From contig NC_079480.1 of the NCBI RefSeq assembly GCF_026230105.1, positions 8,970,488 to 9,034,487 on the forward strand: 64,000 bases of DNA, written 5' to 3'. The notes beneath the pieces were generated by a model. It was given only the letters and a program-made list of their open reading frames with translations, was not told the DNA's origin and made no database searches. Position 1 is the first letter of the stretch; each line of letters opens with the position of its first letter. Below are positions 1 to 11,989 of this stretch, piece after piece. The stretch is from Diorhabda sublineata (taxonomy: Eukaryota; Arthropoda; Insecta; Coleoptera; Chrysomelidae). A program made the position numbers and the translations under genes.

Positions 1-1123
1 TTGCTTTTAGTTATAAATTTCTAAACTAATATTTTTTGTTCATAATCAATTGATTAACAATTTAATTGTTTAAAAAAGTTTTTAGTTCTATTATTTATTA
101 AATTATAGAGAAATATTTCAAAAAATTTCTAGTCTTTAGAAAATAAAAAAAATAAAAAACACACTGAAAGTTATTTTTAAATTTATTGAATCATATTTTA
201 TACAGTCTTTTCTATTATCCTTTATTATTTTTTTGCAATCGTTCGGATACTTTTATTCCATTTTCTTTTATTCCTTAAAATCCATTATAAATATGTTAAT
301 AATTTATTTATATTTATAATATAATATAATAATAATTTTTATAGATATTTTTAGGTCGCGTTTCGAAATTAAAATATTTCTAATATTTTTGGAGATATTA
401 AAAAACTCAACCCCCACTTTTTTGTCACTTAATTGTTTATAACTTTCGTAATTATTTTTCGGAACTTTTCTTAAACTATCCAGGTGACAATACGAATCGA
501 ATGTCACCATGATCGTAATTTTCGGAACCTATTGAAAAATTCTACAAAAAATGGTATATGTGAACCAGAATATAAGGACGGTTTATTAAATTTTTAGGTT
601 GCCACTGTATTGTTTATTGAGGGATGGATTGTCAAAACTTCCATCTTTTGGGTGGTATCTTTGTTACTTGTTTTCTTTGTAAGTCTGATTTCTTCAATAT
701 GTTTTACATGCGCGTACCATTGGTGCTTGTACACGTATCATATTTTTTATTGTTGACCATCTTAACATTTTTATGAATAACTCTAGAATTATTTCGAATA
801 TCACTATTAAGAATGCTGTTAAAAATAATATTTTTCATTTATTAAGTTGAATTTATATCTTTTACTATTTCAGCTTTTTTTTTTCTATAAATTACACCAC
901 GTACTTTTGTGAATTGAATCAAGCAGAACAGATTTCTGAATTTTGAATCAAGAAATAAATTTGTTGCTGATATGAACATTATTTTTCTATAAAACGTTGT
1001 GAAGTGAGAACAGAATGAACGCGCGTGCTTATCGCTGCATTATGCGGGCAGCATTAAATGGGTCAGTGGCTATCAAATTATATTCAATTTAGAATTAACC
1101 TATGACAAAAATTCAAAACTCAC
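1..1123. other. lilli: Intron start downstream of lilli exon, no clear feature
   Basis: AT-rich sequence directly after the GTGAGT donor of the lilli exon. A 68-codon minus-strand frame (304-510) has no recognisable domain. I see no transposase motif; there is a short GC-richer patch near 1015-1075. Confidence 0.5.
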
Positions 1124-1436
1124 TTGTTCAACATTAAGCCTTAAATGTCTATCTCCCACGCTGCTGTGTAACCTTGATGACGTCGATAATGTTACTGGCA
1201 GCGACGTAGATGGTCCTAATGGTGGCCCTTTCGCCGGTAATATACCATTTGAGCGATGACTTGTAGTACTACTCGTGCTGCCATGCTTTACAGGTTGACC
1301 AGGATAACTACCTCGTCCTCCGTAAGGAGGTTTCCCTTCTGCATTCTTCATGTAACCGCCCCGCTGATGATTTGAATGTTGTGGTTGATGGTGAGGTTTT
1401 TTAAATTCAGGGCGTGGATCTGGTAGGACTTGATGT
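1124..1436 (-). CDS. lilli: lilli / AF4-FMR2 family protein, next exon
   Basis: Coding exon of 313 bp that continues the protein begun at 32265-32060. On the minus strand a TTTCAG acceptor precedes it and a GTGAGT donor follows. Its first base completes the Arg codon left open by the upstream exon; then come 104 sense codons ending exactly on a codon boundary, so the next exon starts in phase 0. The product is low-complexity and rich in Pro, His, Gly and Ser: HQVLPDPRPEFKKPHHQPQH near the start, KPPYGGRGSYPGQPVKHG in the middle, and a Ser/Thr-rich tail ending LRLNVEQ. No catalytic motif is expected, since this family consists of disordered scaffolds. The open frame extends through the splice sites, but the matching phase and both consensus sites favour these borders. 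Its identity as lilli relies on the partner exon and on the KPPYGGRG...PGQPVKHG stretch, which I associate with this family. Confidence 0.87.
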
Positions 1437-1750
1437 CTGAAATTATGATAAATATTAATAATACGTAACAAAAACATGAAACAAAGATAATTTGGTAATT
1501 CGGGAAGCATGTTTAACTACTCAATTAGCTATTTTATCATTATGTGTATCATAAATCTTGTGATACGAAAAGTAGTTCTGAATATCATTCTCATGAAGCA
1601 CTTGGGCTGCATCATATTTAAATACAAGTTTTACTTTCCTATTCTTTGCGTTCCACTTCAATACGGTTGTGTGAAATATATGTATTTAAACATTCCAGCT
1701 CTAGATAAATAGGGATTTAATTGACTACTTATTTTGACTCAAAACCGACA

Positions 1751-2570
1751 CAAGGATGGTTTCAAAAGTACCTGACCTGACCTAAAGATGGCGGTAGTTG
1801 CTGGAAAAATATCACTATTAGAATGTACGCATTATATACAGCATATGTTTTGAATTTGGACACGCCACGTTGTTTAGTATTTGTTTGGCAGCCATCAATA
1901 GTGACAGTTTTCAGGGAATTTGTAAACATAGAAACAGTTGGTATTCGTTATGTAATACACTACTTTTTTCTTAAAGGCATTAGCCCAACCAATGTAAAGC
2001 TGAACTGGATGGTAAAGTCTTCAGTGAATTTGTAAAGATGTTTCCATCGAGGGTTTGGCAATGTTTCACAGAAATAAAGCCAAATTCTTGTGCCGTTTCT
2101 TAACCATGGAAAAAACGTGATTCCATCTCTCCACACCCGAAACAAAAGAAAAATCAAAACAATGAACTGAAAAGGAAGAACCGGCTCCAAATAAAGCATT
2201 TGCAGGCAAGGTCACCAGCTCTCACATCCGTAATTGCAAAGATCAAATTTCGTGAATTAAAGTTTGAATTGCTACTTCACGCACCTTATTCAACAGATTT
2301 TGCCCCCCCCCCGATTATTTTCTTTTCCCAGACTTGAAAAACGGCTCGGTGCTCAAAAATTTTCCAACAATGAGCAGGTGATGTCTTCAGTTAATGGCTA
2401 TTTTGAGAAGCTTGACGATTCTTATTATAAAAAGGCTATCGAACTCATTGAACATCTCTGGGAAAAGTGTATGGAGCTAAAAGGAGATTACGTTGAAAAA
2501 TAAATAAATTTTTTTCCAAAATTTTTGTATTTTCTTTATTGGCACAGGTATTTCTGGAACCAGTCTTGTA
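1751..2570 (+). mobile_element. Degenerate mariner (family A), internally deleted
   Basis: Relic of a mariner transposon. The N-terminal part reads TPRCLVFVWQPSIVTVFREF followed by LKGISPTNVKLN, the DNA-binding domain. A middle part resembles the segment around the first catalytic Asp (...CLAMFHRNKAEFL... in the related copy) but has stops. The C-terminal part reads HAPYSTDFAP...DYFLFPDLKKRLG and ends GDYVEK-stop at 2503. Large pieces between these blocks are missing. Degenerate ends are visible: CAAGGATGG...GTACCTG at the left and CAGGTATTTCTGGAACC at the right. A run of ten C interrupts the DLAPSDY block near 2303-2312. It is the same family as the copy at 17226-18197, in opposite orientation. 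Confidence 0.85.
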
Positions 2571-4229
2571 AAGTAATACAAAATTGTGGACCGTTGAAAA
2601 AAGTATGATATGAGTGAGTGGAAATTTCCATTAGATCAAATTTAAGCTGGTCAATTAATTTACAAAAACTAAGAATGAGAACGGTATTCGTAACATTCCA
2701 CTAAAAATAAAACTAACGATACAAATTATTTACTATTAACAGCACGTTCCATATTTAATATTACCAACAGAGAATATTGATAAAACTATTTTTGTTTTGT
2801 ATTTATGTTAAATTTTTGTACATGTAATATGCTTAAATTCTTTTCATTTGCTATTTTCAACTTCTGATATCTCCTCTTTTTTACTATAAGATACGTAAAT
2901 TCGTTTAACTGAGTACCTCTAATACCGTATATTTATACAGTTCTGTTTCTGTCTGTTTAACGTCCCGCATTTCGGTTTATTTCTTTCTAATCTACAACTG
3001 ATTGGCTACTCTGAGATTATTTCTTCAAAGATCTTTTGACCTTTGTTATAACGATTCTCTTATACTGCTCTATTTTGTTGATAAGTCCTTTGAGTCTAAA
3101 AGGTATATATTATTGTTTTAAGGATTTGCAATGTTTGCAAACATACACATTTTTCACGATTTTGTCAAAATTACTGGCAACATTGTAATGGAATTTTATA
3201 CGAATATGTTTTGAAAGCTGATACATTCCATGACTTTGTTTTTCTATCTAACTATCAGAGAGCACTAGTTACATGGTTTGTACTAAGTAGTATTTAAAAT
3301 AATTTTTTAAGGTTTGCTTTATTGATAAAAAGGTACTCGTGATAAAACTCGATACTGTGTTCCGTATATGCATTATGTGAATTAAAAATTATTTGTTACG
3401 GAAATGTGATATAATCGATAAAACCAATACATATTAAAATATTATTATTGAGGGCTTTCCTTTCTTGTAATGTTTCAGAAAAATCCATTGATTGGTTTAT
3501 CTTTGCGATGAGAAATTGTCATTTATTGATAGTTATGATGATAAGTCAACAATAATTAGATTTTTGAAGCCGTGTTACATATAAAATTAGATATTTTTAT
3601 TAAAAATGAACTCAAATGTGGAATACAATACTACTTGGTACGAACCTTGCAACTAGCGCCTTCTATGAGAGTCAGATAAATAAACAAATTCAATGTGATC
3701 TTGGATACGGATGTTGTTATGAACATTTTTATTGTGTAAACCCCAATTATTTCACAGTTTTACAATTATCCTAGAGACGGGGACACAGTTTAATGGAACA
3801 AATATTTTTGTCTCCCTTATTTTTTCAAATAATCGATGAACCCCCAGTAAAACCCGTCACAGTAAAAGTTCTTACATATATATTTATAAATAAATACATA
3901 GGCAAAGTACTCGTAAAATCAGAAACAACAACTAGGAGTATATGGTCAAGTGAATACTTATAGATCGTCTAAAAAGATTTGAGAAGTTAAGAATGATGAA
4001 GTAGGTCGCCCAAAAGATTTATGGGAAAGCATTATGTCTAAATTTCTCAAGAAAAAAAATGAATTTCAATGTACATAAAAGATTTTACTATTATTTCCAA
4101 GCCAAAATTTGTTCAATTTCGGAACCACTCCTTTATGGGGTAAGAGTAGGAATCTTTCGTAATATTACCTAACTAGTTTAGAGAGTTACACATGCTTGCC
4201 CCCTAAATTTCTTTTATGGTTTATGTTTA

Positions 4230-4330
4230 TGTTATGTTTATGATTCTAAATGTTCTTGATTTTAGGTCTCTTCTGATTCAAAGCTAGTTTCTTTTATGAT
4301 TTTTGAACGACCGATGAAAATTTCCACTTC
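4230..4330. repeat. Dispersed MITE-like repeat, copy 1 (half)
   Basis: About 95 bp containing TTCTAAATGTTCTTGATTTT, then AGGTCTCTTCTGATT and a TTAGTTTCTT-like stretch. The same string recurs at 20513-20610 and, as an inverted pair, at 30072-30244. This copy is a single arm. Confidence 0.7.
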
Positions 4331-4379
4331 TTTTAGTCTTTACCAAAATATATAAGCATTTTCGTAGTGGGATTTATGA

Positions 4380-4976
4380 TGGCAAAGACTACTTTCGTAA
4401 ATTAGAATGGAACAACAATGGTCTGAGAATGGATGCTGAATACCTAAACCATATAAGATGAGTTGATGATATCGTCCTTATTGCTTATAACCTCGAGGAG
4501 CTACAAGAACCAATAAATGAATTCAACGTAGCTCTAGCTATAGAGTAGGCCTTAAAATGAATCTAGCTAAAACCAAAGGTAAGGTACAATGTGTTGGTAG
4601 ATGGCCAGTCGATCCTAATACACTGAAAATTGTAGATGGATACATATACCTGGGCCAAGTACAACATAGCTCCAGATAATTAATCAGAGAATAAAATTGG
4701 CATGGAGATTCTAGAATGCCACTTTATCTAATCTTCGACCAATGCATATCACCAGTCATGATATACAAAGGCAAGACTCGGATACTCAAAACGATAATTA
4801 CTAAGAAACTCCAGGTTGCACGAAAATCAATGGAACGCAACATCCTAGGTATAACAACATGGGATCGTAAGATATGGCAAAAGAGCCCGGTAATAGACGT
4901 CATTCACAGAATGAAATCTCTCAAAAGGCATTGTGGCATGAACTTGGCAAGATGGACCACAATAATTACAATATAG
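4380..4976 (+). mobile_element. Non-LTR retrotransposon RT fragment (RTE-like)
   Basis: Relic of a LINE reverse transcriptase. Around 4450-4560 the translation reads LNHIR-VDDIVLIAYNLEEL, where VDD replaces the YADD/FADD catalytic motif, followed by GLKMNLAKTKG, a standard post-motif block. At 4780-4960 the open frame gives KTIITKKLQVARKSMERNIL and ITTWDRKIW...VIDVIHRMKSLK, the thumb and connection region of craniofacial-development-protein-2-like elements. Stops and frameshifts show it is dead; the endonuclease half is absent. Confidence 0.8.
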
Positions 4977-5714
4977 TATTGTATTTACTGATTTTTATCC
5001 GGTACTAATTGCGCAGTTTGTAACCCGTGATTTTAATGACATTAATAAAACAGCAACACGCAAAAATACAGAAATCATCTAATTAATTACGTACTTTCTA
5101 AACTTATATAAGATAATTAATTGAATCACAGTGATAATTTATTCTCATTAATGTATTTATGCAGCACGATTTCTATTACTTTTTGAAATATACAGCACCG
5201 ACAAAAATCGAATTTCTCCATTTCTCCAGAAAGTAAAATCAACATCAACAATGTATCATATAAGAAGTTTACAGCAATATAAATTGCATTAAACAACCAT
5301 AGATTGATACTGAATTATAATAATCGTATATCTCCATAATAATTAACACAAAAATTGATGTATTAGTTTCACTAATATTGGGTATCTAATGTTGCAAGAG
5401 GATGGTATTTATTTATAGTTATCAACAATCCCTTTCGCCAGTCTAAAATACATATGCTATATTATATCTTTTCATTGACTTTTCAGATAATAAATAATAA
5501 ATTTAATGAGGTATCTTCAACAGCTTGTCTAATTTTTGGTGGTTGTGAAGAAAAGTCACTTTCATTCTTTATATTCTTTTTAGTTGGACATAAAATATTA
5601 AAACACTGAGAGAAATCTAAACATACAATAGGTTTGAATCACATTTATATTGTTTCAAAAGGTAATTCAATTTATAGTTTCAAAAACCAAACTACATATA
5701 CGACGAACACATTA

Positions 5715-5980
5715 AATGTTTCTAACAGTGTTAATGCTCCATGCATCAAAACTGGAGGTCACGGGTTCGAGTCTGCTCTAAGAAAATTCACATGATAAAA
5801 TTGTAAACACCGATTTTTTATAGCGAAGGTTGAGATCGAGCTATCAGACGTATATTATACAATAGTCAAGGATAAACTAGTTTACGCGTTAGTGTCATTG
5901 TGAATGTTGGTGTAGTGGTAGTAGAAAACAGTGTTTTCAGTTTTAATATCACCAACGGTTCCAACTTAAATATAGAAGGA
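5715..5980 (+). repeat. SINE-like relic with Pol III B box
   Basis: GGAGGTCACGGGTTCGAGTC (about 5753-5772) contains a near-consensus tRNA B box (GGTTCGAGTC). It does not fold as a full tRNA gene. A downstream stretch with GTTGGTGTAGTGG and ATCACCAACGGTTCCAAC recurs in reverse near 39120-39200 and, diverged, near 61480-61610. This suggests a tRNA-derived SINE or the 3' tail it shares with a LINE. Confidence 0.5.
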
Positions 5981-6724
5981 TACCAATTCACTGGATAAAT
6001 ATGAATGATCTCAGAAAAAGCCAAATTTCAAACTATATTTTGAATTTGTAATTACTTTAATAGCGTAATTTTATACCGAGGGTAAACTTTAAAACGTATT
6101 CTTTTCTATTTACATCAATAGTTTACGATATTCATAGCTCTATAATAATCGAGTACTTGATGGAGGAATTAAAATTTGAAGAAATAGTATAAGTTAGTCT
6201 TGTAAGTCGTGTGGTGAGTTTGGCGGATATGGACAGACAAAAACTGGCTGTTTAAATGTACAGGATCATTTGGCAAATTTTCATCCATTTTTGAGGTCGA
6301 ATGAGGTTCCGTGAGTTCCCTGTACTCAAATTATTTCCTCTTCTAAATCACTCATATCAAAATTTTGACATTATCACCATAAACAGATTTTAAAATTCCA
6401 TAAATTTCTTTGAATCCGTAATGGTAATGCGTTATTCAATATACATGTTGCATAACAGACACTATAAACACGGTCTCCCTATAAAACAGGAACTTGTTCA
6501 AAGTGTTCAAACTTATCCGTACCTTTTTCAACACATGATATTATTGATAGCAAATTGGATAAAAAGTACTATGAAATGCTATAAAAAATATTATACAAAA
6601 TACATAAACTTAAATATTTGTTTTACGAATATTGGTGCATTGGTCACAATAGTAACCAACTGGGAGAATAAAATAAAATTAAAAACACGATAAAAATATT
6701 GGGAAGTTAAAGAAACGGTCTAAT

Positions 6725-6945
6725 GGTGGGTCCACACGATACAGACTGCGTGTAAGTCTGCGTATTTACCGTAGCTAAGAAATTGAAATTATTAGAAGTC
6801 TGAAATTTTGGAAAAATGAAAGTCTGAAGTAATGAAAAGTCTGTACAGACATTCTATCCAAATGTTTGAGAAAAATTTTTTACTCCGACTTCATAGTCTG
6901 TACAGATATCTGTACGAACAAAAATCTGTAACGTGTGGACCCACT
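6725..6945. mobile_element. MITE with GTGGGTCCACACG terminal repeats
   Basis: Thirteen-base perfect terminal inverted repeats, GTGGGTCCACACG on the left and CGTGTGGACCCAC on the right, bound about 220 bp with no coding potential. The interior is itself rich in inverted AGTCTGTACAGAC-like segments, so it can fold into a long hairpin. The target duplication is unclear and the superfamily is unassigned. Confidence 0.8.
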
Positions 6946-7129
6946 ATAATATAGGCTTACTAAGGTAGTATGGGCATGTTCAAACAATCGCTTATCATCG
7001 AAAGGAATTTGGAATTGAACATGAGGTAAAAAAGATCTAGAGTAACTAATAATATTAAAGAAAAGAGGTTTAGTCATGAGTAAACAGGAAATTAATTTCA
7101 CAATCGGAGTACTTTGAATGCTCAACTAC

Positions 7130-7990
7130 GCACCACTGGACATAAGTTTTGAGGTATGTCAAAACTGACATTACCAGGCATTTGGTACTTTTAATGGTGA
7201 ACATACTAGAGCGTGTTGCCATTCGAGTGTTATTTGAGTTGTTTATAGATACTTGAAACATTCATCTTGGTCAAAATATTGAATTAAATCGCGAACATTT
7301 TCGTACGATGATTTTCTACGAATTTCGACATGGATTAAAGTGTTAAGTACCATCTCGAACCACCGAGTTTCGCTGATTTTCCGAATTCAATCGTGGTCGC
7401 ACTTCGCTACAGGATGAATTTCGTAAAGGTCGTACAAAATCGGCTGTTGTGTCATAAAACAACGATACTGTGCGTAAACTGATATTGCAAGAACCTCATG
7501 TAACTGAACGTGAGATTGAGGTATACTTGGGCATCACTTGCATACATTCAATTGTGTAGATTGGTGGAAGAAATGCTGAAAAAATTCAATCAAAAGACGT
7601 CTATATGATAAACTAAACAACAATCGACTGTATGGGTCTTTCAAGCAAATGGTCGCCTGTTTTATCAGAAAAACTGAACATGTCACGTCCCGTTCCATTA
7701 GAGCAACGCAGAACTGTCAATTCTGATTAGTACATCAGCATTTGTTTGCCAGAAGTATTTGAAAAAATTAGGGATACCAGTCGCAGAAGACGAATCATTC
7801 TCCACCACGACAATGCGAGCTCTCACACATCAATTCAAACAACGTTTTTGATGGGTCATTCGCCGTACAGTCCTTGTTTGGCACCCAATGATTTCTTTCT
7901 ATACGCAGATAAAAAATAAATCAAGAGGTGAACGTTTTTCTACATCTTAAGAAGCAGTTGATGCGTTCAAATCACATGTAGCAACCCTCG
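7130..7990 (+). mobile_element. Degenerate mariner (family B), copy 1
   Basis: Plus-strand mariner relic. Blocks in order: LNREHFRTMIFYEFRH-like N-terminus (7275-7335), FNRGRTSLQDEF-like helix-turn-helix (7385-7430), a short QQSTVWVF block (near 7625), then RRRRIILHHDNASSHTS (7785-7835) with the second catalytic Asp, and MGHSPYSPCLAPNDFFLY. It ends with GCAACCCTCG followed by TA at 7991-7992, the terminal repeat of this family. The left terminus has decayed. Several deletions and stops. Confidence 0.85.
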
Positions 7991-8383
7991 TAACAAGGTT
8001 TGAACCAATTGTTACTAATTCTAATATACAGGAGTAAAATTTGGATTGTGTCATGACTTGTGCTTTTGGGTATTCTCTCTCAGGATATACTTTTAATTGT
8101 ACTTATTTCGAGGTATAATTGTTGTAATTTAGAAATAAACTTGCCTTGCCTTGAAAGGCATCAAAATACCAATAAATTATAATTTATCTATTAAAGGTTT
8201 ATTTATTTTATCAGTATATCACAAACTTAACTAAGTAAGAAATATCAATTGAATAATAGTCTCATTATTTCACTGTAAAGCAGTCTTTACAAGATTTGAT
8301 AACTTTGATTTCAAAATACTTCATTTAATTCGCGGATATTTTGATTTGTTATGTCAGAAATAGAAAGAAAAGAGAACGACCCA

Positions 8384-8600
8384 AATATCGTCAGAATATA
8401 TAAAAGCAGGCACAAATAATATTCACATTTTTGTTTTCAAGGAAAGCAGCTCCGATCGTGTTTTTGTGCCGCCTCCTCCTCCAGCTATAATTAAAACACC
8501 GTTCATCGAAATAGACACAAAAACACAAAAAATTCCGAGTAGCGACTGACTGTATGACGCCGAGCACATCGCAGTACTCTTTTCATTATAAATTGATAGA
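8384..8600 (+). promoter_or_regulatory. Candidate TATA promoter and small GC-richer islet
   Basis: A strong TATA motif, TATATAAAAGCAGG, begins near 8397 and is followed by a GC-richer islet that no neighbouring transposon explains. Plus strand: TTTTCAAG|G resembles a splice acceptor, then a 34-codon frame SSSDRVFVPPPPPAIIKTPF... runs to a stop near 8550. Minus strand: a 48-codon frame from an ATG near 8570 contains LLGIFCVFVSISMNGVLIIA, a hydrophobic stretch. Neither frame matches a family I know. It could be an enhancer, a nested gene start or an old repeat. Confidence 0.35.
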
Positions 8601-8683
8601 ATCAGGCTTACGCGAATATATTAGTAAAGTAAATATTGATGGTGTTAGTTACCTGTCCACAAAATAGTGAGAACCATCTAAAT

Positions 8684-10265
8684 ATACACTCAATAAAGTG
8701 AAAAAAAAAATTAAAGTAAACCACTTGATCAGCTACATTATTACTGTCTAATGGAAACTGAGGGTTGAAGTCGATACTAAAGTATATTTTGGGTTGGCAG
8801 TTGAGTGAAAATCTCACTTGTATATACTAGTTTTTGTCCTGTTTCCTAATCATCTAAACTACAAAGTGTTCCGGGACTTTATGCAAAAAAATTCAGAATT
8901 GAGTATATGACGTGAAAATAATGATGTGACATAAAAAAATTTCTCATACTCTCATATTCTCTAAGCTATAGGCCTTTAAAGTTATCATAAATTGTAATTA
9001 TTTATTGAATAATACTTACAGGAGGTATTAAAAACCAATCAAACATTTCTAATTGAACTGCATACTGTCGAACATCGTGTTACTTCTATAAGGGAAAAAT
9101 TGGAATGTAGGAAAATTTAGTTGGTTAGGTTAGGTTAGTTATCAAGTAAAAACAAAAAAATTTTCGAAGTGGGAACTTTCCACTTCTACAAACTTCCGGA
9201 GTCTACGTATGATATTTCTTTAGAAGAGGATTATTCAGCAAGACTGGCCTACGCTCGTTGGTTTCTAGATAAACAAGGAGTTGATAATACATTTTTTTGG
9301 AAAAGTACTGTTTACTGATGAAGCTGGTTTCACAAGAAGGCGGTTTTATCAATTTCCATAATTTATATTTATGGGCAGATGAAAACATTCACGGTACAAT
9401 TCAGACATAGAATCAATATAAATTTTATGTTATTGTGGGCAGGAATAGTGTGTAATAAGTTAGTAGGTCTATATTTTTTTGATAATCTGAATAGGAGCCC
9501 TAAATTATGTAAAAAATAGTCTTTTTTCATTTTTCCTAATAGTTGGATTGGTCGGGTATGTTCATTTACATGGTCACCACGTTCCACTGAATTAAATACA
9601 ATGGATTCATTTTTTTTTGGGATATCTTAAGAGCTTGGTGTATGCAACTAAATTTTCCTACATCTCAATTTTTTCCTTATAAAAGTAACACGATGTTCGA
9701 CAGTATGCCGTTCAATTAGAAATGTTTGATTGGGTTTTAATACATCCTGTAAGTATTATTCAACAAATAATTACAATTTATGATAATTTTCATCAGAATG
9801 TCTCTTTATAGCGAACGGTTTCCTTGGCATTTACAACGATCTAGAAATCTACAAATCTCCTAATCCATAAAATTTATCAAACGAATAGTTCCTTTTTGTA
9901 GAAAAATCGATTGAAAATGCATTTCTGCTATCTTTAGATTATACAGGTTGTGTCTGTAGAAGTTAAGGGTTGTTATCCATTGGGCATGAGCACTTGGCTC
10001 AAATATAAGTTCTGATTTCTCAACTTTAGAGGCCTATAACTCAGAAATGTCAGAATTATTTTCACGTCAGCTAGTCACTTCCGAATTTTTTGTGTCCTGG
10101 AGTTTACATGATTAGGAAACAACTAGTATACAAGTGAGATTTTCACGCAACTGCCAACACAAAATATACTTTAGCATCAACTTCAACCCTCAATTTCCAT
10201 CAGACAGTAACAATGTAGCTGTTCAAGTGGTTTACTTTAATTTTTTTTCACTTTATTGAGTGTAT
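8684..10265 (+). mobile_element. Fold-back DDE transposon with long inverted arms
   Basis: The left arm 8684-9120 and the right arm 9645-10265 are inverted copies; the right arm carries about 200 bp extra near 9790-10020. Between them lies a transposase relic on the plus strand: ARWFLDKQGVDNTFF (near 9240-9300), LFTDEAGFTRR with the first catalytic Asp (near 9310), then after a deletion WIGRVCSFTWSPRSTELNT, equivalent to the WIGRGGPIAWPPRSPDL block of this DDE group, and LVYATKF at the border of the right arm. The coding tail seems to continue into the right arm, so its left-arm copy would be an inverted duplicate rather than an ordinary terminal repeat. Confidence 0.75.
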
Positions 10266-10349
10266 GTTCGTATAGAGTTAGTTTAAAATTTATTTTGGAT
10301 TTTCCCCCAACATAAGACCATGTAAAGAAATCTTTGTACTCGATTTTTA

Positions 10350-10720
10350 CACATTTTAGGTACATTCAAATTGTATACTTATCATTAACCGTTATTTAAC
10401 CATTTTGTCCCATAATTCTCATCAAGTGTATTAGGCTAAACTATTTCCTTTCCAAGACGAGTTCTGAGAAACGGAATCTACTATACCGGTGGAGTAAATA
10501 AATCTGTAACTTTATAACTCATATCTGACGCATTGAATTAATATAACAATAAGGTTAGGTTAGGTTGGATTAGGTTTACGTAAATTCAAATTATGTATAT
10601 TTGTCATTGACCGTTATTTAACCATTTTGTCCCATAATCCTTATGTATTAGGTTAAACTATTTCCTTCCCCAGACGCGGTCTGAAACGTAAGAATGCATC
10701 AAATTAATAGAACAATTTAT
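10350..10720. repeat. Tandem duplication, two diverged units of about 210 bp
   Basis: ACCGTTATTTAACCATTTTG and the following CCCATAAT...TAGG-TAAACTATTTCCTT block occur at about 10389-10455 and again at 10611-10668, with similar flanks (TACATTCAAATT versus TAAATTCAAATT; AGACG-GTCTGA). GGTTAGGTTAGGTT, an insect telomere-like TTAGG run, lies between the units at 10556-10570. Confidence 0.75.
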
Positions 10721-11269
10721 CTGTCGGATTAGTTGTGGATGCGCACATCAGCTAAACTAACGGCAGACAAATTTTCTTTTCAGATTGACATCAGAGTATA
10801 CGTGTTTTATAAAGCGTCGTTCGGTTTTAAATTTCCTTTTTTATATTTTCGATGAACGTTTCGTCAAGGAGCGATGCCGATAAAAAGTTTGTAGTTTACA
10901 GCAGTTCTTATTCTGATTAGAGTATCGAGTGATGCAAAGCTACCAGGTTAATTATGCTACCGTTCCTTTAGGTTTTCTACAGGACCAACTTATGTAGTAG
11001 CGCTTTGCCGCGTACGGTCCTCAATGGACTTGATTTCCAAAAATTGACTGACAAAGTCCCATATAATGACATTAGAATAAATGGATAAAATGCGAAATAA
11101 TTCATAGTAAGACCCGATATTCTGACCATATATGATTTAACAAATATATCTATGCATTATATCTAATATAAACATCCCCACTAAATTGCAAACATTGTTA
11201 CACGAAGCTCACAGTACGTCACCCGACGCCATCAGCATTCTATCAAATCGATGAATAGAATATTTCAGA

Positions 11270-11989
11270 TCCTGCTGTTTCTGTCGAGGCTTTTTTCCCA
11301 TTTCGATTGAGGTACCTCCAAAACATATTATTTGAACGCAACAACAACTTCAGGTGTAGACAAACTTTGAACTACTCGCAATTTATTTTTGATCTCCGGG
11401 AATAAGAAGAAATCATTGGGTGCAAATCAAGGACTGAACGGTGGATGACTCATTAATTCGATGTTTTGATTGTTCAAAAACGTTTTTGTTTGAACTGATG
11501 TGTGGAGAATGATTCGTCTTCTGTGATTGGCTGAATACTGGTGTACTATTCAGAAATGACCGTTCTATGTTGTTGTAATGGAACGGTGACAGCTGACCAT
11601 TTGCTTCGAGGTGCTTTGTGCGCAAACAATTTTTGTTGGATTTGGAATGTCTTGGAAGACCCATAGTCGATTGTTGTTTAGTTTCGGTTTCATATGCATA
11701 AATCCATGATTCGACACCTGTCACGATCTTATATATGTCTTTTGAAACACCTCGATTAAATATTTTCAGCATTTCTTTGCACCAATCGACACGAGCTTTT
11801 CTTCGAGAGATTTTCGAATTGTCAAATGTTCGCGATTCAATTCAATTTTTTGACTAAGATAAATGTTGATGATGAATGACAACACGTTCTAGTATGTTCA
11901 CCGTTAAAAATTCCAAATGCCTGGCATTGTTAGATTTGACATATTCACATCAGTGTTGCAATATCTTAAAACTAAAGTAGCAACCCTCG
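11270..11989 (-). mobile_element. Degenerate mariner (family B), copy 2
   Basis: Minus-strand relic with GCAACCCTCG next to TA at its right end (11980-11991). Translation includes GVSKDIYKIVTGVESWIYAY, where the usual GDESW catalytic Asp has become Val, then ETETKQQSTMGLPR. Further blocks include a decayed QSEWEKC-like segment near 11300. The first half of the transposase is mostly deleted. It lies opposite to copies at 7130, 33633 and 37700. Confidence 0.85.

Noticed and set aside
304..510. 68-codon minus-strand frame
   Set aside because: No domain, extreme A/T codon bias and no splice context; looks like a chance frame.
5753..5772. Possible tRNA gene
   Set aside because: Only the B box is tRNA-like; acceptor and anticodon arms do not form, so it is listed as SINE-like.
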